A DNA stretch of 64,000 bases from contig JBAZYO010000017.1 of NCBI GenBank assembly GCA_041659285.1, forward strand, positions 22,886 through 86,885. Direction: 5' to 3'. The stretch comes from Vicinamibacterales bacterium. Lineage in GTDB: Bacteria; Acidobacteriota; Vicinamibacteria; Vicinamibacterales; UBA2999. Position numbers and translations under genes: made by a program. The notes under the pieces were generated by a model. It saw only the letters and a list, made by a program, of their open reading frames with translations. It was not told where the DNA came from and did no database searches. This document shows positions 51,471-61,760 of this stretch, one piece after another (positions within the stretch are counted from its first letter, which is position 1; every line of letters begins with the position of its first letter).

Positions 51471-53717
51471 ATGTCTAAAGAGTCTCAAGATGCAAATCAC
51501 TCGTGCTCATCCCACGAACATCATGAGAAAGAGCCTGCCGGAAATCAGTGCAAGCCATCTGTTCAGACTGGTTTGATTTGTTTGCAGATAGTGGCTCAGG
51601 TAAGAAATATCAGTTTCGACGTGAGGGCACTATCGCGCGAATTTGCAGTGGGACCAAAAGAACTAGAAATTCATGATTTAATTAGGATAGCCAGGAGTGC
51701 TGGTCTTAAGGCCTCTGCTAAGCAGATAAAGGTCGCCAAAATTATTGAGAAATACCCTTTGCCAGTAATTTTTCAGACTGTTGAACAGCAATATGGTCTG
51801 ATCTTATCTGCTGACAAGGTCAAGAAAGTGGCTTTAGTGCTCATGCCTGGGCAAATGAAGCCGACGGAAGTTAAGCAAGACGAGCTAAAAGGTCTTTGCC
51901 CCGGCAAGTTTATTGTGATTGGCCAAGCACTCTTGTCGCAGGAGGCTAGGTTTGGTTTTGGCTGGTTCTTCCAAGAAATAGTTAGGCACAGAAATGCTAT
52001 CAACCAGGTAATGCTGGCATCGTTTTTTGTCCAGCTTTTTGGATTAGTGACGCCACTTTTCACTCAAGTAATTTTGGATAAAGTGATTGTACACAGGACT
52101 CTAACTACCCTTGATGTTATGGCCGTTGGCTTCTTGCTCGTTGGTGTTTTTGAGTTCGCACTAAATATGGTGCGCAATTATGTGTTTGTACATGCTGCAA
52201 ACAAGATTGACGCAAAGTTGGGGGCAAAGCTATTTCGTCACCTCTTGCGCCTGCCATTTGCCTACTTCGAGACAAGGAAGGTCGGCAACATCGTAGCCAG
52301 GGTTCGAGAACTGGATACCATCAGGGAGTTCATTACTAACAAGTCGGTAACTCTCATCATCGACCTACTTTTCTCTTTCGTCTTTGTAATAATGATGCTT
52401 GTTTACAGCCCTCCTTTGACCGGCATTGTGCTGGCGGGAGTTGCCCTGGTTGGCACAATCTATGTCATTGTCACTCCGGAGCTGCGCAACAGGCTACAGA
52501 ACAAGTTCATTATGGCATCAGAGTCCAGCTCCTATCTTGTTGAGTGTGTTACCGGCGTTCAGACTGTCAAATCTCTGGCTGTCGAGGGTGCTGTGCAGCG
52601 CAAGTGGGAGAATGCTCTTGGTAATTATCTGAAGGCGAGCTTCAAGCTGGCCAATATGGGCAATGTGGCCGGTGCTTTTTGTTCGCTCATTCAGCGCGGA
52701 ATGACCATTGGGGTGCTGTATATGGGTGTGCGCCTGGTCATTGAGAACAAGCTCACCATTGGCCAACTAATAGCCTTTCAGATGTTTGCCGGTCAGTTTA
52801 CCCAGCCGGTGCTCAGGCTGGTCAATTTATGGAATGACTTCCAACAAGCATTACTTGCCGTTGATCGTCTGGGTGACATATTGCACCATCCGCTGGAAGT
52901 ACAGTCATCAAAGAGCATTACTCTGCCTGCGGTCCAGGGGGCCATTATTTTTAAGGGCATCTCCTTTGCCTATGGTCCATCAAGACCTAAGGTGCTCGAT
53001 GACATCAGTTTGGAAATTGAGGCCGGTACGAGCATCGGCATCGTTGGCCGCAGCGGTAGCGGCAAGAGTACTGTAGCTAAGCTCATCCAGCGGCTCTATT
53101 TGCCAATTGACGGCTCACTCTTTATTGACAGTGTCGATACACGCCACATGGAGCCCTTGTGGCTGCGTTCTAACATCGGCGTGGTGCCACAAGAAAGCTT
53201 CTTGTTCAATAGTTCCATTCGAGACAATATCTGCGATCCCCTGCCTTCAGCCTCAATGGACATGATCATCGCTGCAGCCAAGGTGGCTGGAGCTCATGAT
53301 TTTATTTCTGAGTTGCCAGAGGGCTACGATACTGTTGTTGGCGAACGTGGGGCGTCACTATCCGGCGGGCAGAAACAGAGAGTAGCCATTGCCCGCGCCC
53401 TTATTAGCAACCCCAAGATACTTATCTTTGATGAGGCCACTTCAGCCCTCGACTATGAGTCAGAGAGGATAATTCAAGAAAACCTCAATGAAATCAAAAA
53501 AGGTCGAACAACAATCATCATCGCCCACAGACTTTCTACAATTAGAAGCTGCGACCGGCTGATTGTCCTAGACAAAGGCAAGATTGTTGAGTCTGGTACT
53601 CACTCTGAACTAATTGAAAAAGACGGCTTGTATGCCAGTTTAAACAGACAACAAGCTGGCACAGCCGGTTTGGTTGCTGAAAAAGAGCAGCGACCAGTTA
53701 AGGCGGGTGCTGTCTGA
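51471..53717 (+). CDS. Type I secretion ABC transporter (HlyB-like)
   Basis: 748 residues from ATG 51471 (TTG 51468 is in frame). The N-terminal C39-like domain (about 35-150) has TGLICLQIVAQ where active peptidases have the catalytic Cys, so it is a non-cleaving substrate-docking domain as in HlyB. Six TM helices (about 165-450), then ATPase with Walker A GRSGSGKST near 525, signature LSGGQ near 630, Walker B ILIFDEATSALD and H-loop IIIAHRLST. A His-rich N-terminal tag (SCSSHEHHE) is unusual. Overlaps hlyD. Confidence 0.95.
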   Translation: MSKESQDANHSCSSHEHHEKEPAGNQCKPSVQTGLICLQIVAQVRNISFDVRALSREFAVGPKELEIHDLIRIARSAGLKASAKQIKVAKIIEKYPLPVIFQTVEQQYGLILSADKVKKVALVLMPGQMKPTEVKQDELKGLCPGKFIVIGQALLSQEARFGFGWFFQEIVRHRNAINQVMLASFFVQLFGLVTPLFTQVILDKVIVHRTLTTLDVMAVGFLLVGVFEFALNMVRNYVFVHAANKIDAKLGAKLFRHLLRLPFAYFETRKVGNIVARVRELDTIREFITNKSVTLIIDLLFSFVFVIMMLVYSPPLTGIVLAGVALVGTIYVIVTPELRNRLQNKFIMASESSSYLVECVTGVQTVKSLAVEGAVQRKWENALGNYLKASFKLANMGNVAGAFCSLIQRGMTIGVLYMGVRLVIENKLTIGQLIAFQMFAGQFTQPVLRLVNLWNDFQQALLAVDRLGDILHHPLEVQSSKSITLPAVQGAIIFKGISFAYGPSRPKVLDDISLEIEAGTSIGIVGRSGSGKSTVAKLIQRLYLPIDGSLFIDSVDTRHMEPLWLRSNIGVVPQESFLFNSSIRDNICDPLPSASMDMIIAAAKVAGAHDFISELPEGYDTVVGERGASLSGGQKQRVAIARALISNPKILIFDEATSALDYESERIIQENLNEIKKGRTTIIIAHRLSTIRSCDRLIVLDKGKIVESGTHSELIEKDGLYASLNRQQAGTAGLVAEKEQRPVKAGAV

Positions 53718-55024
53718 TGTTTAAATCTGATGATAGCAATGAGTTCAAGCCGGTCCTGTCAGAAATTGAAGACAGCCCCATTAGCCCGCTTTCTCAATGG
53801 ACCTTTTGGCTTGTGATTTTGATATTTACATCCACGGTCATTTGGATGTGTCTAGGAGAGATAGACATAGTTGTTTCTTCTCTGGGGCGGGTAATGCCTG
53901 TTGGCGAGAGCAAAATAATTCAGCCACTAGACTCAGGCATCATCTCTAAAATCCTTGTGAGGGAGGGCGATTTAGTCAAGGTAGGGCAGCCCCTGGTGGA
54001 AATCGACCCATCGGCTACTCAGCCAGGGATAGAGTCCTTGTCAGCCGATATCGAACAAAGTGATCTTGAAATTGAAAGAATAAATGCTTGCATTGATGGC
54101 CGTGGGTTCGCGCCAGAGTCAAACAGCAAGCATGCTCACATCCTTGATACACAGTCACAACTTCACGCTTCAAGCCTGAGTAATCTATCGAGTCTTCTTG
54201 CTGCTAAAACTGCCGAGTTGTCAAAAACGGACGCTGAGATCAAAGAAACAGAGGCAGAAAAAGAGAAATATTCCACCCTGTTAAAAGCGAGTCTAACGAA
54301 AGAATATCGGCTCTCTGCCGTTCTTGATATTGTTGCTAGGACTGACTATGACAAGGTTCAAGACGAGATAACGACCTACAAAGGTGATATTGAGCAAGCA
54401 AATCACAAGCTGACGCAGCTTAGTCACAAGAAAACTCAGTTGAATGAAGAAGCCAATGAAATCAGGCACAAGTATCATGAGGACAACCTCAAAGAACTTG
54501 CAGATAAACACAGGCAGAGAGCCAAAATACAAGCTGATTTAAAAGAGCTTTCATTCAAAAATACCAAGCAACAAATTCGCTCCCCTATCAATGGTCACAT
54601 CGATAGATTATTTGTGCACACCATTGGTGGTGTCGTCACACCAGCTGAGAAGCTAATGTCTATTGTTCCGTCAAATAGTCCAATCGTAGTAAAAGTGACA
54701 GTCTTGAACAAGGATATCGGGTTTGTTAAAAAGGACATGCCTGTCCAGATTAAGGTTGAGACTTTTGATTTTCAAAAGTATGGCATGTTTGAGGGCACGG
54801 TCAAACTAATCTCAAAAGACAGCTATGAAGACGAGAAACAAGGCATGGTCTTTGATGTCTACGTCCAGCCCACCACGCCATTCTTGATGATAGAAGGACT
54901 TAAGCAGCCTCTTGAGACCGGTATGACAGTGACTGCTGAAATAAAGGTCGGAAAAAGGCGCATTATTGAATTTATCATTTACCCATTGATGAAATATATG
55001 CACGAGGGCATGAGCGTCAGATAA
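53717..55024 (+). CDS. HlyD-family membrane fusion protein
   Basis: 435 residues. Short cytoplasmic N-terminus, one TM helix (28-47), lipoyl-like half motifs (PLDSGIISKILVREGDLV and, after the coiled coil, QIRSPINGHIDRLFVHTIGG), a long helical hairpin (about 120-270) and a C-terminal beta-barrel. It bridges the ABC transporter and TolC. ATG overlaps the stop of the ABC gene (TGATG). Confidence 0.93.
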   Translation: MFKSDDSNEFKPVLSEIEDSPISPLSQWTFWLVILIFTSTVIWMCLGEIDIVVSSLGRVMPVGESKIIQPLDSGIISKILVREGDLVKVGQPLVEIDPSATQPGIESLSADIEQSDLEIERINACIDGRGFAPESNSKHAHILDTQSQLHASSLSNLSSLLAAKTAELSKTDAEIKETEAEKEKYSTLLKASLTKEYRLSAVLDIVARTDYDKVQDEITTYKGDIEQANHKLTQLSHKKTQLNEEANEIRHKYHEDNLKELADKHRQRAKIQADLKELSFKNTKQQIRSPINGHIDRLFVHTIGGVVTPAEKLMSIVPSNSPIVVKVTVLNKDIGFVKKDMPVQIKVETFDFQKYGMFEGTVKLISKDSYEDEKQGMVFDVYVQPTTPFLMIEGLKQPLETGMTVTAEIKVGKRRIIEFIIYPLMKYMHEGMSVR

Positions 55025-55027
55025 AAG

Positions 55028-55060
55028 AGAAGTGGCAGTGATTAATCACCGCCACTTCTT
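55028..55060. terminator. Terminator between the secretion operon and the RTX gene
   Basis: AAGTGGC..GTGAT/ATCAC..GCCACTT stem with one mismatch, flanked by A-rich and T-rich ends. Placed between convergent genes, so it can serve both. Confidence 0.7.
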
Positions 55061-55091
55061 AACTCTATGACCAGCTCTGGCAACAGTCTAG

Positions 55092-58000
55092 TTATGCCGC
55101 GTGCCAGACATTGGATACGATGGTCATGAGGTCTTGGTTGTTTCTGACGTCATTGACGCTAGTGATATCGACTTCAGTGTGGTCCTGGTCGAAGGCAACC
55201 ATCTGTTGAATGAGCAAGTTAATGTCGGCTGAGCCAGCAAAATGACCATCGGCAAGCTCAAACTTCTCAATTTTCGAAGTGGTTGAAGCTTGGTCTGTGA
55301 TTTTGATAACGTCACCGGCACCTTGACTCAAGTAGAGGTCGCTGCCTTGCATGTAGAAGGCAACATCTTGAGTTGTTATACCGGTACCGAAGCGAATGGT
55401 GTCCATGTGGTCAGAGACTCTTCCTTGGTCATTGACAGTATCAACACCGTCCCCCTGGGAGAAGAGATAAGTGTCGTTGCCATAGCCGCCGACTAGACTG
55501 TCGTCGCCTGTGCTACCAGAAAGAGTATCAACTCCGTTTTTCCCTTCCAGGTAGTCGTTGCCTGTTCCGCCAGTCAAGATATCGTTGCCAGTGTCTCCGT
55601 AGATGCTGTCATTGCCATCATCACCAGCAATTGTGTCGTTACCACCGGCACCGATAAGAATATCGTCACCAGCGCCGCCGTGGATGTCATCGCTGCCGAC
55701 TCCGCCATCGATATGGTCGATTCCATCACCGCCGAGAAGAACGTCGTTGCCAGTGCCACCAGAGATTGTATCATCGCCGATGCCGCCGTCAATTGTGTCG
55801 ATACCAGTTCCACCAGACAGAACGTCATTGCCAGCCATTCCATAGAGGGAGTCAGCGCCAGAACCACCGTCTAAATTGTCATCTCCATCACCACCATCGA
55901 GTATGTCGTTACCGCCACCTCCGGCCAGAGTGTCGTTGTCGTTTTCACCATAGAGGAAGTCGGCTCCAGCGCCACCATCGAGAGAATCAGCACCTGTGCC
56001 ACCGTAGAGGTAATCATTGCCAGTCCCACCGACTATTGTGTCGTTTCCGCTTTCACCATATAGTGAATCGTTGCCAGCCCCGCCGTCTAGGGAATCGTTA
56101 CCGTTCTCGCCATGCAACTCATCTAACCCATTGCCACCCAGCAGAACATCGTCGCCATCATCGCCATGTAGGAAGTCATTGCCGTCTCCGCCATCAAGAG
56201 CGTCCATGCCGTTGCCGCCGTACAAAGTATCAACACCAGCATCACCGAAGAGTTGGTCATTTCCATCCTGGCCATTCAGGGCGTCGTTGCCGTTGCCACC
56301 GTAAGCCAGGTCGTTTCCTCCCCCAGCATTGACTGTATCATTCCCATTAAGGGCATAGATTCTGTCATTACCACCTGTTCCTGTCAGGGTGTTGTTGGCG
56401 TTTGTGCCATAGATGTCTTGGCCAGGAGGTGTTGATACAAGAGTGACAATATCGGCGTAGCTGATATTGGAGCCATCAGAGAACTTAACCAATTCGATAT
56501 GTCTACTGGAATCAGCGCTCAAGAAGCCTTGAACAAGAACACTCTCTGCTGATTGAGTGAAGCCAATCCGTAAGTCATCGCCTTGTGCCGTGAAAAGAAC
56601 GTTTGGTCTAAGTGCGCCCAGTTCAATTGTGTCGTTACCACCACCGAGCACACCTGCTCCATCATCAATCGTGTCGACACCATCGCCGAGATTAAATACA
56701 TAAGTGTCATCACCGATGCCGCCAGAAGCGAAGTCATTGCCTAGCCCACCAACAAGAACATCATTGCCGTCACCGCCATTTAGCGTGTCTGCTCCGACAT
56801 ATCCATTCAGGATATCGTTGCCGGTGCCGCCATTAAGTGTGTCATCACCGTCATCGCCATACAGAAAGTCATTGCCAGCGTCGCCGCTCAGAATATCGTC
56901 ACCTAGGCCGCCTGAAAGGTCATCGTTGCCCAGTCCGGCAGAGATTGTGTCATTACCATCCCCGCCATTAATTTGGTCGCCAAATCGACTGCCTGTGAGT
57001 ACGTCGTCACCAGCCGTTGACCGAGAAGCATTGGCGATTTGCTGAATTTCACCGCTGTCAACAAGGATAGAGCCATCGGCGTTGAAGAATGCACCGACGT
57101 TTTTTAGTCCAGCAGCGTCAAGCTGATTGACTAGAGTGACTGAATCGCCAGGAGCAAAGCCAAGGGTGAAATCGGAGCCAGAAGCTCTGACTGTTAACTG
57201 GTTGGCGTCTACTTGATCCAACAATTGAACAAAGTCACCGGCTCCATTGCTCACGCTCTGAGCATCTTCGATAATGGTAGTTATACCACTGCCAGCAGCA
57301 ATATTGAACGCATCATTGCCTTTGCCAGAGTGGATAGTGTCGTTTGTACCGACTGTCATGGTTACATCACCACTACCAAGCAAGAAAGTATCAGCATCGC
57401 CGGTATGGGTGATGAATTCCTTCGCAGCGGAAAAGCTGCGATCAACTGTTGCATTCGACGAGCTGTCAGATACATTGACCCCACGCTGAATCAGGTCGTT
57501 GAAGGCAACGTGAGAGCCATTAGAGAAAGAGAAATCAGCCACAGACTTAGCCACAGCGGTAGCATCTAGCCCATCTTTTAGAGTCAAGACAGCCGTGCCC
57601 AAGCTATCGGTCAGAGTCAGGTCTTTGCCAACAGATGAAAGCGTGTACTCATCAACTGAGACAGCTCCAGATAGAACTACAGAATCGTAGCCATTTGTGC
57701 CAGCTCCGACGGTTTGTTCAAAGACTTGAACTCCAGAAACGCCACTAGCCACGGTAATCAGGGCATCACCTGCCCCGCCATGAATACTGCTGTTACTAGA
57801 AGCATTGATGAAGGCTGACCCCGTGCCACCGTAGATGGTGTTGTCACTTCCTGTATCGTAGACAGTGGTAGTGCCACCACCAAGAAGGATAGTGTCGAAA
57901 TGTCCACTGTTATTGATTCTTTCGTTGACTGTAGAAGCACTTCTGTCGATAGTCACATTGTCGAGCGAGTTGTTAATCGCCATCACTGACATATCGAGAA

Positions 58001-61000
58001 GCTGCTGCACTGTAAACGATTGACCATCGGCGAATGTGAATGTATCCACCCTTCTCAAGCCAGAAAGGTCGCTCGTTTGACCTTCAATAATTATTTTGTC
58101 TCCCGTTCCAAGACTAATTTCAAGCGTAGTATCAGCCGTAAAGGAAGCGAAAATGTTAGCTTCGTCAATTCCAGCACCAAACACGATTGTGTCGTTGCCG
58201 TTGTTAAAGGCTCCACCTAAAGCACCAGCTTCCTGAATAAGCGTTGTGCCTGAGCCAGCCTTGACAGTAATAACATCAGTGCCAGAACTTGAAGCAATCG
58301 TTGTATTTGTGCCAACGATTATCGTGTTGTTGCCACGACCAGCATCAATTCTGTTGTGGTTGCCTCTGTCTTCGATAGCATCGTTGCCAGAGCCCTCGTA
58401 GATGAAGCCGTTGTCGCCAACAACGGTGGTGATTTCTTTCCATGTAGCAAAACGACGATCAATTGTCGGTCCGCCGAAGAATGGATCGGTAAAGGCAATT
58501 ACATGAACACCCTGAGCGAGGACTTGATCTAGCGTCAAACTAGAACCATCGGCGAACGTGAATTTCTCAACATACTTTGGTGTAAACGCGTTAGGTGGAA
58601 CTCCCAGTCTGGAAGCCAATGTGCTGCTGAGAATTACCTTCTCGCCAGTCGCCAGATCAATGTTTAAATCGTAGGCTGTAACCTGACCAGATGCTACTGG
58701 TGGAGCCCAGAAGTAAAGACCCGACGCACTAACGCCCTGTCCGAAGTTAATGGTATCAAAATCGCCCTGATGAAGTGGAGTGCCATATGGCTGAATCACC
58801 GTAGTGCCAGAACCCATTCCAATATTGAAGGTATCAAGGCCACCGCCTTCAGTTATACGAGCATCACGTCCCACGGTGACTCTGACATTGCCACCTGTGC
58901 CAGCGTCGCTAAATGCTGGTGATAGATAGAACTGATTACCAACGCCATGGTCGATAAAGTCGCTGTTTCCAGAGCCCACTAAAATAGAGTTGTTGCTTCC
59001 ATTGATGGTTGTGATTTCTGCAAGCGGAGAGTAAATTCGCTGGAAGGTTTGGTTGTCGCCGGTAAAGGTTACATACAGTGGATTGTTTTGAATCTGTGCG
59101 AGGTTGAGAACACTACCATTAGCAAACTCAAATTCAGTCACGTGCTTGCTTGATGAGGAAGACACAATTGCATTTTCCATGAGGATTGTGTCAGTAGAGC
59201 CGTTGAAGTTAAGCCTGACATTCGTCAAAGCTGTGCCTTCAAGTGACATCTGGATATCACTAGCTAAAATCCCAGCTCCAAATACTATTCTGTCAGTGTG
59301 CGAGCGGCTGAGGTCGACAGCGCCACCACGAACAGTGAGTTCACCATCGCCCTGGTCAAAGAAGAACTTCCCGTTTCCTTGACCTTCGACAATCAATGTG
59401 GTGCCTGGGCCAAAATTCACCTCAGCATCAGCGCCAAGTACATCAATTTGCTCAATTGAAGTACCTGGTGAGCGGAGATAGACTCTATTGTTGCCAGCGC
59501 CCAGGTTGATTATGTTTTTACCGAAACGTCCACCTTCGACAAAGGTGTTTTCACCATTTGAATTGAGAACAGAAAGAGGGCCGTCCCCCATGTAGATGAA
59601 GTCGTTATTGCCATGGGCGGTTATTGTTTCATTAAAGGCAATTGAAGAGCGCACTATGGTGGCATTGTCGGCGAACGACTGAACGCCATTGCTGTATTGA
59701 TCAATTATTGCCAGCAGTGATGGCGACGCCGCTGCAATTACGTTTCTAAAGCTTGATTCAAAGTCAGTATCTTCAGTAATGCCGAAGCCGTCCAACATTT
59801 TGACAAATTCTGTAGCTTTGAAACTCGCCAAACTGGGGTTTGTTTGTTCTAGTTCAAGCAGAGAAGTTGCTACCAAGGTTAAATCAAACCTTTCTGGAGA
59901 ATCCTCCGTTGGGTTATAGGAACCATCAGCCAATAAGTCAGCCAAATCGCTAATAGGTCCAGTTGATACCATCTGTGCATACACATAATCTTTGATCAAC
60001 TGAAAGGCTGAACTCAAATATTCACTCTGGAAAATACCGGGAGCACCATTGAGCGCACCAGCATAGGTCAAAGTCTGACCGTAAAAGCGTTCAACTGCGT
60101 TGTAGACCTGATTATCCATATGGAGACCAGGCAAGGTATGAGGCAAAGTATCTGAATCAGTCCATTTTAAAAGAATTTGCGTGAGTAAAGTATCTTGCTG
60201 CTCAACAGAAGTAGCTTGAGTAAACGCGGTCACAAGCCCAGTCAAAGCACCGGAGCTATCTAATTCCATTGCTTGCTGTAAATCTCTAACAGTTCCCAGT
60301 CCCCTGGCGGCTGGCAGAGCTTGTATGGCCGCAGAAACTTCTACAGACTCAGACGCCGAAGACAATAAGGTGTTATCTTTGAGTGCATAGTCAGCCAGAA
60401 ATCCAGCTTGTCCGTTAGCCCAAGTAAAACTGCCGATAGCGAGTTGGGTATTTTGGTTGCTGTCTGTAGAACGAGCAGCCGTTGAACTCAAAGAGATTGA
60501 GGCTATTCCCAGCTCGCTAAGTGTTTCAAATGTCCCCTCCCCTTTCAGAACCCCGATTTGAAGATAAGCGGCGTCGAGAGAACTTATGAGACCATCGTGG
60601 TTTGAATCAAACTGACTTAGTGCTGCAAATCCATCAGACGCAGTTGAGCCATTAGCTAATTTCATGGAGGTTCCGAAAAGCTGACTACCGTCAACGATGT
60701 AACCATCTCCTCTGCTATCGATTGCTAGAAATCCGTCAGTGTCAGACACCCATGCTGTGTCATTTTCAAAACCGTTAGCACGGTTGTCAAACGTGAATCC
60801 AGCATCGATCGACACCGTTTGAATTCCATCACCATTTAAGTCAAGAATTATTGGGTCATACGCTGGAGCAGCAGCAGCACCGTTTGTTTGCGCGGCAATC
60901 TGGTCCGGCTTTTTTGGGCTTTTAAAGAATTTTTTACCGTTTCCTTCCGGGCAATCTTTCTTGTTTTTAAATTCGTCTGGCTTATGTGTACCGATAGCAT

Positions 61001-61748
61001 CAAGAGCATCTCTAAGTTTGGAGGTCACATTGAAAAACAGACCGAGCACATCAAACGAATTTAGATTAGTTTGGACGGTAAGTGGTTGGTTTCCCTGGCC
61101 GTTAACGAAAGAACTTTCAATTATTGCACCTATGATATTTGGAACTAGTTCTTCCGTGTCTTCCGATTCTATCTTGACCCATTCACCACTTAATGATGGA
61201 TACGACACCATATCTCTAACAAAGTCTCTTTCGGCTCCGATCAAAAAGCCGTGATCATATCTATCCTTTAAATAATTGAAATCGGCATTATATGCGTTCT
61301 TGAATTCAACAGTGTCGGTATAGTTTTTCTTTGAAAAGATTTGCCCTAACAAGTCATTTAGGGCATGTCCAAACTCGTGTATCGTTGCAAACCTGCTATT
61401 TATAAGCGCCCCAGGAGGAATTGGTACATCAAAGACTCTTCCAGCAATTCTAAAGTCTGGTTCATTCTGATCGCCTGGTTGTGTATCAGCGCATTCGTCT
61501 GTCTCCCCACCAGCTCGTTCACCTTCTTTATTTGGCGGAAGTAAATCAGTAAACTGAATTTTGTTGTAACCTGCCTTTTGCAATATCTGTCCGAGTTTCG
61601 GATTGAATCTCGCCAAATCGTTTATAGCGCTTTTCACGCCATAGGCGGCACTCATTTGGCTTACACTTTCGTCAGAGCCAGCTGAATACATACCAAGAGG
61701 TTCCAGTATGAAATTGTAATACAAACCTTTGTTAGAGTTGTTCGACAT
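55092..61748 (-). CDS. Giant RTX protein with zincin-like N-terminus
   Basis: 2218 residues; the likely substrate of the convergent type I secretion system. Near the N-terminus is HEFGH (124-128), the metal site of zincin metallopeptidases, in a domain of about 250 residues. A DLNGDGIQTVSI...FDNRANG segment (about 310-370) is typical of large RTX exoproteins. The middle (about 700-1550) has repeated beta units ending FADGSxxxxxQ. Two blocks of Ca-binding nonapeptides (GGxGxDxLx, about 1580-1690 and 1780-2080) are followed by the C-terminal secretion signal. No N-terminal signal peptide, as expected. Confidence 0.92.
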   Translation of the reverse strand: MSNNSNKGLYYNFILEPLGMYSAGSDESVSQMSAAYGVKSAINDLARFNPKLGQILQKAGYNKIQFTDLLPPNKEGERAGGETDECADTQPGDQNEPDFRIAGRVFDVPIPPGALINSRFATIHEFGHALNDLLGQIFSKKNYTDTVEFKNAYNADFNYLKDRYDHGFLIGAERDFVRDMVSYPSLSGEWVKIESEDTEELVPNIIGAIIESSFVNGQGNQPLTVQTNLNSFDVLGLFFNVTSKLRDALDAIGTHKPDEFKNKKDCPEGNGKKFFKSPKKPDQIAAQTNGAAAAPAYDPIILDLNGDGIQTVSIDAGFTFDNRANGFENDTAWVSDTDGFLAIDSRGDGYIVDGSQLFGTSMKLANGSTASDGFAALSQFDSNHDGLISSLDAAYLQIGVLKGEGTFETLSELGIASISLSSTAARSTDSNQNTQLAIGSFTWANGQAGFLADYALKDNTLLSSASESVEVSAAIQALPAARGLGTVRDLQQAMELDSSGALTGLVTAFTQATSVEQQDTLLTQILLKWTDSDTLPHTLPGLHMDNQVYNAVERFYGQTLTYAGALNGAPGIFQSEYLSSAFQLIKDYVYAQMVSTGPISDLADLLADGSYNPTEDSPERFDLTLVATSLLELEQTNPSLASFKATEFVKMLDGFGITEDTDFESSFRNVIAAASPSLLAIIDQYSNGVQSFADNATIVRSSIAFNETITAHGNNDFIYMGDGPLSVLNSNGENTFVEGGRFGKNIINLGAGNNRVYLRSPGTSIEQIDVLGADAEVNFGPGTTLIVEGQGNGKFFFDQGDGELTVRGGAVDLSRSHTDRIVFGAGILASDIQMSLEGTALTNVRLNFNGSTDTILMENAIVSSSSSKHVTEFEFANGSVLNLAQIQNNPLYVTFTGDNQTFQRIYSPLAEITTINGSNNSILVGSGNSDFIDHGVGNQFYLSPAFSDAGTGGNVRVTVGRDARITEGGGLDTFNIGMGSGTTVIQPYGTPLHQGDFDTINFGQGVSASGLYFWAPPVASGQVTAYDLNIDLATGEKVILSSTLASRLGVPPNAFTPKYVEKFTFADGSSLTLDQVLAQGVHVIAFTDPFFGGPTIDRRFATWKEITTVVGDNGFIYEGSGNDAIEDRGNHNRIDAGRGNNTIIVGTNTTIASSSGTDVITVKAGSGTTLIQEAGALGGAFNNGNDTIVFGAGIDEANIFASFTADTTLEISLGTGDKIIIEGQTSDLSGLRRVDTFTFADGQSFTVQQLLDMSVMAINNSLDNVTIDRSASTVNERINNSGHFDTILLGGGTTTVYDTGSDNTIYGGTGSAFINASSNSSIHGGAGDALITVASGVSGVQVFEQTVGAGTNGYDSVVLSGAVSVDEYTLSSVGKDLTLTDSLGTAVLTLKDGLDATAVAKSVADFSFSNGSHVAFNDLIQRGVNVSDSSSNATVDRSFSAAKEFITHTGDADTFLLGSGDVTMTVGTNDTIHSGKGNDAFNIAAGSGITTIIEDAQSVSNGAGDFVQLLDQVDANQLTVRASGSDFTLGFAPGDSVTLVNQLDAAGLKNVGAFFNADGSILVDSGEIQQIANASRSTAGDDVLTGSRFGDQINGGDGNDTISAGLGNDDLSGGLGDDILSGDAGNDFLYGDDGDDTLNGGTGNDILNGYVGADTLNGGDGNDVLVGGLGNDFASGGIGDDTYVFNLGDGVDTIDDGAGVLGGGNDTIELGALRPNVLFTAQGDDLRIGFTQSAESVLVQGFLSADSSRHIELVKFSDGSNISYADIVTLVSTPPGQDIYGTNANNTLTGTGGNDRIYALNGNDTVNAGGGNDLAYGGNGNDALNGQDGNDQLFGDAGVDTLYGGNGMDALDGGDGNDFLHGDDGDDVLLGGNGLDELHGENGNDSLDGGAGNDSLYGESGNDTIVGGTGNDYLYGGTGADSLDGGAGADFLYGENDNDTLAGGGGNDILDGGDGDDNLDGGSGADSLYGMAGNDVLSGGTGIDTIDGGIGDDTISGGTGNDVLLGGDGIDHIDGGVGSDDIHGGAGDDILIGAGGNDTIAGDDGNDSIYGDTGNDILTGGTGNDYLEGKNGVDTLSGSTGDDSLVGGYGNDTYLFSQGDGVDTVNDQGRVSDHMDTIRFGTGITTQDVAFYMQGSDLYLSQGAGDVIKITDQASTTSKIEKFELADGHFAGSADINLLIQQMVAFDQDHTEVDITSVNDVRNNQDLMTIVSNVWHAA
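55121..55622. repeat. Direct repeat, copy 1 (RTX C-terminus)
   Basis: At least 502 bp that I read as identical to 63499-64000 (offset 8378). The 30 bp beyond it toward each stop differ at several synonymous positions, so identity begins abruptly. Confidence 0.9.
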
Positions 61749-61760
61749 GCCAGATCTCCG

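Noticed and set aside
55766..56332. 188-codon plus-strand frame rich in His, Arg and Cys
   Set aside because: Antisense shadow of the RTX nonapeptide repeats; repetitive composition is explained by the real gene.
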